Positions 20,423 to 27,653 of a stretch of DNA of 64,000 bases are shown here, piece by piece (within the stretch, counting starts at the first letter, position 1; every line of letters starts with the position of its first letter). Origin of the DNA: Sphaerisporangium sp040683095 (GTDB lineage: Bacteria; Actinomycetota; Actinomycetes; Streptosporangiales; Streptosporangiaceae); the NCBI RefSeq assembly GCF_040683095.1, contig NZ_JBFBCI010000025.1, positions 51,946-115,945 on the forward strand. Reading direction: 5' to 3'. A program made the translations under genes and the position numbers. Under the pieces are notes generated by a model. It did no database searches. It was not told the DNA's origin and worked only from the letters and a program-made list of their open reading frames with translations.

Positions 20423-20454
20423 ACCTGGGCCTACCCTGATGGGTGGGCCCAGGT
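20423..20454 (+). terminator. Stem-loop terminator after the secreted hydrolase gene
   Basis: ACCTGGGCCTACCC, a TGAT loop and GGGTGGGCCCAGGT form a 14-bp stem with one G-U pair. It starts 20 bases after the stop at 20403. No T-run follows, as is common in GC-rich actinomycetes. Confidence 0.8.
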
Positions 20455-20574
20455 GTCGTACCGATCGCCGCGCGCGGCACCGCCGGGTTCCTGCGCACGC
20501 TGGTGACGCAGCCCGTAAGCCTGGTCATGGAGCGCAAGATGCTGCTCGGCATCAAGCAGCGTGCGGAACGGCTG

Positions 20575-21348
20575 TCAAAGGCTGACGACTCCGTGCGCGC
20601 GGAACCGGGCGTGGACCTCGTCGAGTAGTTCCGGCCCTGGCGGGTCGACGTGGGCGAGGGGGAAGGTCAGGCCCAGGCGCCGGTACTTGCCGGCCGCCAT
20701 GCGGTGGAAGGGCAGGACGTCGACGTGTTCCACGTTGCCGAGCCCGGCGACGAAGCGGGCGATGCCGTCGACGTTCTCCGGGTCATCGGTGACGCCGGGG
20801 ACCAGGACGAAACGAACCCAGGTCGGGCGGCGGAGGGTGGCCAGGCGGCGGGTGAAGCGCAGGGTCGGTTCCAGCTCGCCGCCGGTCAGCCCGCGGTAGG
20901 TCGCGGGGTCGGAGGATTTGATGTCCAGCAGGACCAGGTCGGTGTCGGCGAGCATCGCGTCGGTCGCGCGGTCGCCGAGGAAGCCGGAGGTGTCCAGCGC
21001 GGTGTGCAGGCCGTCGTCGCGGCAGCGGCGCAGGAGTTCGGCCGTGAAGCCGGGCTGGAGCAGCGGCTCGCCGCCGCTGATCGTGACGCCGCCGCCCGCC
21101 ACGGTGATGAACCTGCGGTATCTCTCCACCTCGGCCATGACCTCGTCGGCCGTCACCCGGCGGCCGTCGCGCATCCGCCAGGTCTCGGGATTCTGGCAGT
21201 ACAGGCAGCGCAACGGGCAGCCGCACGTGAAGACCACGAACCGGGTTCCCGGACCGTCGACGCCGACCGAGATGTCCCAGGAACTGATGACGCCACCCGG
21301 AGGGGACGTGTCCGCCCCCTCCGGCCGCGTCACCTCCCCGGTGTTCAC
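20575..21348 (-). CDS. pflA: Pyruvate formate-lyase activating enzyme (radical SAM)
   Basis: The 257-residue protein starts at GTG 21348, whose GTGA overlaps the pflB stop, so the two genes are translationally coupled. It carries the radical-SAM CxxxCxxC motif as CPLRCLYC, followed by VAGGGVTISGGEPLLQPGF (the GGE SAM-binding motif) and the LLDIKSSDPATYRGLTGG and DDPENVDGIARF segments typical of glycyl-radical activases. It would install the radical on Gly728 of PflB under anoxia with a reduced 4Fe-4S cluster. Length and motif spacing are normal. It is the last gene of the pflB-pflA operon. A short fragment of unclear origin fills the space up to the terminator at 20454. Confidence 0.93.
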   Translation of the reverse strand: MNTGEVTRPEGADTSPPGGVISSWDISVGVDGPGTRFVVFTCGCPLRCLYCQNPETWRMRDGRRVTADEVMAEVERYRRFITVAGGGVTISGGEPLLQPGFTAELLRRCRDDGLHTALDTSGFLGDRATDAMLADTDLVLLDIKSSDPATYRGLTGGELEPTLRFTRRLATLRRPTWVRFVLVPGVTDDPENVDGIARFVAGLGNVEHVDVLPFHRMAAGKYRRLGLTFPLAHVDPPGPELLDEVHARFRAHGVVSL

Positions 21349-23606
21349 AGCGACCCGTGGAAGGTGCGGTTCACGACATCCTGCTGCTGCTCGCGGGTCA
21401 GGCGGACGAAGTTCACGGCGTATCCCGATACGCGGATGGTGAGCTGCGGGTAGCGGTCGGGGTGCTCCATCGCGTCCAGCAGCACCGCCCGCGTGAGCAC
21501 GTTGACGTTCATGTGGAACCCGCCCGCGTCGATGTAGCCGTCCAGCACTCCGACCAGGTTGGTCACCCGATCGTCGGGGGTGCGGCCCAGCCCTTCCGGT
21601 GTGACGGTGTTGGTCAGCGAGATGCCGTCCCGCGCCTCCTCGTACGGCAGCTTCGCCACCGACAGCGCGGAGGCGACCATGCCGTGCCGGTCGCGGCCGT
21701 TCATCGGGTTGGCCCCGGGGGCGAACGGCTCGCCGGAGCGGCGGCCGTCTGGGGTGTTGCCCGTGTGCCGGCCGTACACGACGTTGGAGGTGATCGTCAG
21801 CACGGACTGGGTGTGCTCGGCGTCCCGGTAGGCGGGGTGCCGGCGGATCTTGGTCATGAACGCGCGGACCAGGCCGACGGCGATGTCGTCGGCGCGGTCG
21901 TCGTTGTTGCCGAAGGCCGGGTGGTCGCCCTCGACCTCGTAGTCGACCGCCAGGCCGCTCGCGTCCCGGACGACCTTGACTTGGGCGTGCTTGATCGCCG
22001 AGAGGCTGTCGGCGGCCACCGAGAGCCCGGCGATGCCGCAGGCGAGCGTCCGCTTGACCGGGTAGTCGTGCAGGGCCATCTCGACGCGCTCGTAGGCGTA
22101 CTTGTCGTGCATGTAGTGGATGACGTTGAGCGCGTTCACGTACGTGGCCGCCAGCCAGTCCATCATCCGGTCGAACGCGGCGGCGACCGCGTCGTAGTCC
22201 AGATACTCGCCGGTCAGGGGAGGATACGCCGGCCCGACCTGCTCGCCGGTCATCTCGTCGCGACCGCCGTTGATCGCGTACAGCAGGGTCTTGGCCAGAT
22301 TGACGCGGGCCCCGAAGAACTGCATCTGCCTGCCGACGGGGGCCGCCGACACGCAGCAGGCGATCGCGGTGTCGTCGCCGTGGCACGGCCGCATCAGCTC
22401 GTCGCTCTCGTACTGGATCGCGCTGGTCTCGATGGACAGCCGTGCGCAGAACCGTTTGAACGGCTCGGGAAGCCGGCGCGACCAGAACACGGTGAGGTTG
22501 GGCTCCGGGGCGGGGCCGAGGTTGCGCAGCGTCTGCAGGTAGCGGAAGCTCGTGCGGGTCACCAGCGTGCGCCCGTCCTCGCCCACGCCTCCGATCGACT
22601 CGGTCACCCATGTCGGGTCGCCGGAGAAGAGCTGGTCGTACTCGGGTGTGCGCAGGAAGCGGACGGCACGCAGCTTGATCACGAGGTCGTCGACGAGTTC
22701 CTGGGCGCGTTCCTCGGTGATGAGGCCCTCGGCCAGGTCGCGCTCGATGTAGACGTCCAGGAAGGTCGAGGTCCGGCCGAGTGACATGGCGGCGCCGTTC
22801 TGCTCCTTCACCGCGGCCAGGTAGGCCAGGTAGAGCCATTGGACCGCCTCGTGCGCCGTGGTGGCCGGCTGGGAGATGTCGCATCCGTATGAGGCGGCCA
22901 TCTCGACCAGCTCGCCTAGCGCGCGCAACTGCTCGGCCAGTTCTTCCCGATCGCGGATCACCGCGTCGGTGGAGAACGTCGCGTCGAGGCTGTGCAGTTC
23001 TTTCTGTTTGGCCTCGATCAGCCGGTCGACGCCGTACAGGGGGACCCGGCGGTAGTCGCCGATGATCCTGCCCCGGCCGTAGGCGTCCGGCAGCCCGGTG
23101 ATGACCCCCGAACGACGGGCGGCCCGGATTTCCGGAGTGTAGGCGTCGAACACACCGTCATTGTGGGTCTTGCGGTACTTGGTGAAGATCTCCCGCACCC
23201 GGGGGTCGAGCGTGCGGCCATACGCGGCCAGCCCGTTCTCGACCATCCGCAGGCCGCCCGCCGGCATGATCGCTCGCTTCAGCGGTGCGTCCGTCTGCAG
23301 GCCCACGATCAGCTCGTGGGTCCGCTCGATGTATCCCGGACGGTGGGCGGTGATGGACGACGGGGTCGTCGCGTCGACGTCGTGAACGCCGCGCCGCCGC
23401 TCCTCGGGCAGCATCCCGGCGAGTTTCTCCCAGACCAGCCGCGTCCGGTCCGTCGGGCCGGCCAGGAATGATTCATCACCCTCGTACGGTGTGTAGTTGT
23501 CCTGGATGAACGCGCGCACGTCGATGGCCGCGCGCCACGTCGTCCCCTGGAACCCGCGCCAGGCCTCATGCCCCGCCGTTCGCGTCCGGTCCGCTGTGAC
23601 CGTCAT
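21345..23606 (-). CDS. pflB: Formate C-acetyltransferase (pyruvate formate-lyase)
   Basis: The ATG at 23606 follows GAGGAGG by seven bases; 11 extra upstream codons in the frame are not used. The product (753 residues) has the two adjacent catalytic cysteines in DTAIACCVSAAP (C417/C418, one off from the E. coli 418/419) and the glycyl-radical site RVSGYAVNF with Gly728. It converts pyruvate and CoA to formate and acetyl-CoA, an oxygen-sensitive fermentation step. An obligately aerobic-looking actinomycete carrying pflBA is notable. Two DosR-type boxes lie 84-120 bases upstream, which points to induction by hypoxia or NO. No formate transporter is nearby. Confidence 0.95.
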   Translation of the reverse strand: MTVTADRTRTAGHEAWRGFQGTTWRAAIDVRAFIQDNYTPYEGDESFLAGPTDRTRLVWEKLAGMLPEERRRGVHDVDATTPSSITAHRPGYIERTHELIVGLQTDAPLKRAIMPAGGLRMVENGLAAYGRTLDPRVREIFTKYRKTHNDGVFDAYTPEIRAARRSGVITGLPDAYGRGRIIGDYRRVPLYGVDRLIEAKQKELHSLDATFSTDAVIRDREELAEQLRALGELVEMAASYGCDISQPATTAHEAVQWLYLAYLAAVKEQNGAAMSLGRTSTFLDVYIERDLAEGLITEERAQELVDDLVIKLRAVRFLRTPEYDQLFSGDPTWVTESIGGVGEDGRTLVTRTSFRYLQTLRNLGPAPEPNLTVFWSRRLPEPFKRFCARLSIETSAIQYESDELMRPCHGDDTAIACCVSAAPVGRQMQFFGARVNLAKTLLYAINGGRDEMTGEQVGPAYPPLTGEYLDYDAVAAAFDRMMDWLAATYVNALNVIHYMHDKYAYERVEMALHDYPVKRTLACGIAGLSVAADSLSAIKHAQVKVVRDASGLAVDYEVEGDHPAFGNNDDRADDIAVGLVRAFMTKIRRHPAYRDAEHTQSVLTITSNVVYGRHTGNTPDGRRSGEPFAPGANPMNGRDRHGMVASALSVAKLPYEEARDGISLTNTVTPEGLGRTPDDRVTNLVGVLDGYIDAGGFHMNVNVLTRAVLLDAMEHPDRYPQLTIRVSGYAVNFVRLTREQQQDVVNRTFHGSL

Positions 23607-23689
23607 CGGGAACCTCCTCGTGTCGGCGTCTCGCTCCAAACCTCGTCCACCACCGCCCGGACGGCATCGATCGGAGGTCCTCGGCCAGG

Positions 23690-23726
23690 GGTCCGAAAGT
23701 CCCGGCGGCGAAGGGACTTCGGGACC
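23690..23726. promoter_or_regulatory. Two DosR/DevR-type boxes upstream of pflB
   Basis: On the minus strand 23703-23690 reads GGGACTTTCGGACC. On the plus strand 23713-23726 reads GGGACTTCGGGACC. Both fit the known DosR half-palindrome (GGGACTTTnGGnCC) closely, and their centres are 23 bp apart. They lie 84-120 bases before the pflB start. Confidence 0.75.
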
Positions 23727-23796
23727 GGCGGCATCGACGTGGGCATGCCCAGATGATCCTCAGGCCGGGACACCATGCATGAGGTCACGTCCATGG

Positions 23797-26340
23797 TCAC
23801 CGGCTGCCCGAACCGGGTGGTGGTGTCGGGTGCAGGATCCGGTCGAGGCGTACAGCGGCATAGCCGAGGGTCGAGAGTGCGATGACGATCAGCAGGTCGC
23901 CTGCGCTCAGCGGCCGGGTGCCGAGGAGTTCTTGGAGCGGAGGAAGGTAGAGCCCTGCCAGTTGCAGGGTGAGGGCGCCGGCGACGGCGAGGAGCAGCAT
24001 GGGGTTGGCCAGCGAGCGCTGCCGGGTGCGCGACCCGATCGCCACGCCGAGTTGGGTGGCGCCGAGGGCGAAGAAGGCCATGCTCTGCCATGGGCGTCCG
24101 GTGTGGTGCGCCCAGATGGCGACGCCGAGGGTGACGGCGGTGAGGACGACGCCGATCCGGATCACGCGCTGCCACAGCCCGGCCCCAAGGATGCTTTGGG
24201 TGGTGGGCCGAGGCGGCCCGGTCATGGAGCCGGGTGCGGCGGGTTCGCCGCCCAGGGCCACGCCCGGTAGTCCGTGGGTGAGCAGATTGATCCACAGGAT
24301 CTGGGCGGGCAGCAGCGGGAGCGTGAGACCGGCGAACGGGCCCAGCAGCATGACGGCGATCTCGGCCGCTCCGCCGGACAGCGCATAGATGAGGAACCGG
24401 CGGATGTTCGCGTAGATCCGGCGGCCCTCCTCGACGGCCGCGACCACGGTGCCCAGGTCGTCGTCGGCCAGGACCAGATCGGCCGCCTGACGGGCGACCT
24501 CCGTACCGCGCTCGCCCATCGCCACGCCGATGTCGGCGCGTCGCAGTGCGGGCCCGTCGTTGACGCCGTCTCCGGTCATCGCGAGGATGTCGCCGCGCTT
24601 CCGCATGCCCTGGACGATGTCGAGTTTCTGCTCCGGTGTCGCCCGGGCGTAGACGTTCGCCCCCTCTTGGCCTGGTTCGCGGGAGTCACGGCAGTCGACG
24701 ACCTGGCCGCCGGGTTCGATGACGCCGAGGTCGGTGGCGATGGCGCGGGCGGTCCCAGGGTGGTCTCCGGTGATCAGAACCGGTCGGATACCCGCGCGTT
24801 TGCAGGCGGCGATGGCGGCGGCCGCCGCGGGGCGCGGCGGATCCAGGATCGCGATCAGCCCGAGCAGTCTCAGCCCGGTCTCCTCGACGGTTTCCGGAAT
24901 GACGTCCAGATCGGTGCCGGCGACGGCGATGACCCGGAAGCCCGCCTCAGCGAGTCGGGCGGCGCGTTCGGACGCGCCGGCCGGCAGCGCTGGGTCGTCG
25001 GCCGGCACCGGTCGCCGGAGCAACACGTCGGGCGCTCCCTTGCAGATCACCCGGGCACGGCCATCGGGTAGCCGGTGCACGGTCGTCATGCGCTTGCGGC
25101 CGCTCTCGAAGGGGCGCTCGGCGACTCTGGGGAACCGCTGTTGAAGCTCTGACCGGTCCAGGCCCCGCTTGGCCGCGGCGGCGAGCATGGCCGCCTCGGT
25201 AGGATCACCCAACGCCGTCCAGTGTCCGCTGGAGTCTTGAGACAGCCGTGCGTCGTTGCACAGCGCCGCCGCGATCAGCAGGTCGGTGAGCTCGTCCGTC
25301 TCCGAAGCCGGCTCGTCTTCGACGATCTCACCCTCAGGGCTGTAGCCGGAGCCGGTGACCTTGGCTTCGCCGGTGGGGGTCCACAGCAGCCGGACGACCA
25401 TCCGGCCCTCGGTCAAAGTGCCGGTCTTGTCGGTGGCCAGCACGGTGACCGATCCCAGGGTCTCCACCGCGGGCAGTCTGCGAATGAGGGCGTTGCGGGC
25501 CGCCATCCGGCGGGCTCCGAGTGCGAGACCCAAGGTCACGACCGCGGGCAGTGATTCCGGTACGGCGGCGACCACCAAGCTGATCGCGGTCACGATCATC
25601 AGCTCGACGGGTTCGCCCCGGGCCAGGCCGAGGGCCAGTACGATCACGCACAAGAGCACGGTGACACCGGCCAGCATGCGACCGACGCCCACCAGACGTC
25701 GCTGGAGCGGCGTCAGACCGGCCCCCTTGACCATCATGGAGGCCATACGCCCGGTCGCGCTCGCCGGACCCACCGCGGTGACCACCGCTCGGCCGCGTCC
25801 TCGTACCACGACGGTGCCCGAGGACACCGCCTCCTCGACGCTCTTGTCCACCGGCATGGATTCGCCCGTGACGGACGACTCGTCGACGAGAAGCGCCGCC
25901 GACTCCAGCACCTTGGCATCGGCCGGAACGATGTCCCCCTCGGCCAGCACCAGGAGATCACCCACAACGACGTCGGCCGCGGGAACCTGCGTCTGGGCGC
26001 TGTCACGGACCACGCGCGCCGTCGGGGCGGTGAGTTCCGACAGGGCCGTGATGGCGCGGTCCGCGCGAATCTCTTGCACCACCCCGACCGAGGTGTTCAC
26101 CACGATCACCAACATGATCACGGCCATGTCGGTCCAGTCGCCCGTGGCGACGGTCAATACCGCGGCCACGAGCAGAACGAGGATCAGCGGGTCGCGAAGC
26201 TGGGCGGCCACTCGCCGCCACAACGGGACGGGCGGCTTCCTGGGCAGGAGATTCGGCCCGTCCCGTTCGCGTCTCGCGACCGCCTCCATCGACGACAGAC
26301 CGGACATGACGGCGGGCGCGATGAGTTCTTCACTGGCCAT
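23797..26340 (-). CDS. Cation-transporting P-type ATPase, type II (CtpF-like)
   Basis: The ATG at 26340 (MASEELIAPAVMSG) has GGGGAG seven bases ahead; the open frame runs 90 codons further up without a site. The 847-residue protein has SVTGESMP (actuator), DKTGTLTEG with the phosphorylated Asp, KGAPDVLL (nucleotide site), TGDHPGTA and MTGDGVNDGPAL, plus about ten membrane segments. The fourth helix motif reads AAVPESLPAVVTLGL, a PEGLP variant of the Ca2+/CtpF group rather than the heavy-metal group. Mycobacterial CtpF is in the DosR regulon. This gene is divergent from the acg-like gene with DosR-like boxes between them, so it likely belongs to the hypoxia response. Substrate: Ca2+ or another divalent cation, inferred. 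Confidence 0.9.
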   Translation of the reverse strand: MASEELIAPAVMSGLSSMEAVARRERDGPNLLPRKPPVPLWRRVAAQLRDPLILVLLVAAVLTVATGDWTDMAVIMLVIVVNTSVGVVQEIRADRAITALSELTAPTARVVRDSAQTQVPAADVVVGDLLVLAEGDIVPADAKVLESAALLVDESSVTGESMPVDKSVEEAVSSGTVVVRGRGRAVVTAVGPASATGRMASMMVKGAGLTPLQRRLVGVGRMLAGVTVLLCVIVLALGLARGEPVELMIVTAISLVVAAVPESLPAVVTLGLALGARRMAARNALIRRLPAVETLGSVTVLATDKTGTLTEGRMVVRLLWTPTGEAKVTGSGYSPEGEIVEDEPASETDELTDLLIAAALCNDARLSQDSSGHWTALGDPTEAAMLAAAAKRGLDRSELQQRFPRVAERPFESGRKRMTTVHRLPDGRARVICKGAPDVLLRRPVPADDPALPAGASERAARLAEAGFRVIAVAGTDLDVIPETVEETGLRLLGLIAILDPPRPAAAAAIAACKRAGIRPVLITGDHPGTARAIATDLGVIEPGGQVVDCRDSREPGQEGANVYARATPEQKLDIVQGMRKRGDILAMTGDGVNDGPALRRADIGVAMGERGTEVARQAADLVLADDDLGTVVAAVEEGRRIYANIRRFLIYALSGGAAEIAVMLLGPFAGLTLPLLPAQILWINLLTHGLPGVALGGEPAAPGSMTGPPRPTTQSILGAGLWQRVIRIGVVLTAVTLGVAIWAHHTGRPWQSMAFFALGATQLGVAIGSRTRQRSLANPMLLLAVAGALTLQLAGLYLPPLQELLGTRPLSAGDLLIVIALSTLGYAAVRLDRILHPTPPPGSGSR

Positions 26341-26419
26341 TCGTCGTCTCCCCGTCGGTCTGGTCGAAGCGTGTGATGGTCTCGAAGGCCAGTCTTCACA
26401 GGGAGAGCGCCCGTCGGCA

Positions 26420-26433
26420 GTGACGAAGGTCCC
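26420..26433 (-). promoter_or_regulatory. DosR-like box upstream of the type II P-ATPase
   Basis: The minus strand reads GGGACCTTCGTCAC, 11 of 14 matches to the DosR half-site, about 80 bases before the ATPase ATG at 26340. It is weaker than the other boxes. Confidence 0.4.
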
Positions 26434-26573
26434 GTCCGGCGAGTGCTGAAGGGCGGCGGATGATCTGACGCCCGTGCTCACCGCCGTGCGGGCCGGGAGC
26501 GAGGTGAACGCGGCCCGCGATGAGCCCCCGGCATCGCGAGGGCCGGCCCGGCAACGGATGTCCCGGTGGATGC

Positions 26574-26587
26574 GGGACTTTCGGCTC
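26574..26587 (+). promoter_or_regulatory. DosR-like box upstream of the acg-type gene
   Basis: GGGACTTTCGGCTC differs from the DosR half-site in one position. It lies 56-69 bases before the ATG at 26643, a common position for an activator site. Confidence 0.65.
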
Positions 26588-26642
26588 TGTCGTCCACCGG
26601 ACGCCGACAAGAACCTCAGAACGTCGATGAAAGAGGTACGTC

Positions 26643-27653
26643 ATGGCTTTCCCCATTGATACCGACCTCGGGATCCGTTGGCTGCTCGCCGCGGCGGGCC
26701 AGGCGCCCTCGGTCCACAACACCCAACCGTGGCGCTTCCGGATCGCGGGAAAGTCCATCGAGTTGCTCGCGGATCCGGACCGGCGGCTCAGACGGGCCGA
26801 CCCGCGTGGCCGGTCCCTGCGTGTGAGCTGCGGTGCCGCGCTGTTCAACCTGCGCCTGGCCATCCGGGTGGCCGGGTTCCAGCCCCTGACGTGGCTGCTG
26901 CCCGATCCGCGGGCCGATCCACAGTTGCTGGCGATCGTCCACATGCCCGCCTTCGGGCAGCCCTCCTCGACCGAGCAGGAGCTGTTCGCCAACATCGGCA
27001 CACGGCGCACCAACCGTGAGCCGTTCGACGAGAGGCGGGTGCCCCCATGGGTGCTGGCGGACCTGCGTATCGCGGCGTCCAGAGAGGGCGCCAACCTGGT
27101 CCCGCTGGGAGGGTTCGGCTCGACGGACCTGCTGGACTATGTCGCGATGGCCGAGGAGGAGCTGGGCCGGGATCACGACTACCTGGCTGAACTGCGGGCG
27201 TGGACGATGACGGGAACACACTCCGATGGCATGCCCTCCTACGTCCTTGGCCCACGCCTCGCCGGCGACCCTGCCGTGGTGCGTGACTTCGGCACCCACC
27301 CGGACCGGCCTGCCGCGCGTTTCGAGCACCATCCGCAGATCGCGGTGCTGACCACCCCCGGTGACCGCCCCGCCGACTGGCTTCGCGCCGGGCAGGCCCT
27401 GCAGAGGGTGCTGCTCCTGGCGAGCGCGCACGGTGTGTCGGCTTCGTTCCTCAACCAGCCACTGGACCTGCGGGACATGCGCCACCGCACCGATCCCCGC
27501 CACCGCCGCGGCCACGCACAAATGATCATCAGGCTCGGGTACGGCCCGTCCGTGCCCCGCGCCCCGCGTCGTCCTCCCGCCGAACTGCTGACCGGGCCTG
27601 CCACGAGACGGCCGAGCGGTCGGACCCGACACGAGAGGAACCGGTCACTGTGA
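26643..27653 (+). CDS. Acg-type FMN-binding nitroreductase family protein
   Basis: The ATG at 26643 follows AAAGAGGTACGTC. The 336-residue product starts with the Acg/nitroreductase signature LLAAAGQAPSVHNTQPWRFRI and continues with ELLADPDRRLRRADPRGRS and GTRRTNREPFDERRVP, matching the DosR-regulated Acg family of mycobacteria (Rv2032 type). These proteins have a flavin fold with an altered active site and may bind FMN without being active reductases. It is transcribed with the following P-type ATPase: its TGA overlaps that gene's GTG. A near-perfect DosR-like box sits upstream. Confidence 0.88.
   Translation: MAFPIDTDLGIRWLLAAAGQAPSVHNTQPWRFRIAGKSIELLADPDRRLRRADPRGRSLRVSCGAALFNLRLAIRVAGFQPLTWLLPDPRADPQLLAIVHMPAFGQPSSTEQELFANIGTRRTNREPFDERRVPPWVLADLRIAASREGANLVPLGGFGSTDLLDYVAMAEEELGRDHDYLAELRAWTMTGTHSDGMPSYVLGPRLAGDPAVVRDFGTHPDRPAARFEHHPQIAVLTTPGDRPADWLRAGQALQRVLLLASAHGVSASFLNQPLDLRDMRHRTDPRHRRGHAQMIIRLGYGPSVPRAPRRPPAELLTGPATRRPSGRTRHERNRSL

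Noticed and set aside
20443..20628. Short plus-strand ORF (QPVSLVMERKMLLGIKQRAE) between the terminator and pflA
   Set aside because: It begins inside the terminator stem and overlaps the end of pflA; perhaps a gene tail, but without start or family.
21357..22784. 475-codon plus-strand frame opposite pflB
   Set aside because: Low-complexity shadow (VGGDRQHGLGVLG type) with no start signal; pflB is certain.
23603..24295. Long open frame on the minus strand rich in Arg/Pro/His
   Set aside because: It is an alternative frame across the end of the ATPase gene and its spacer, with GC-frame-type composition and no family or ribosome site.
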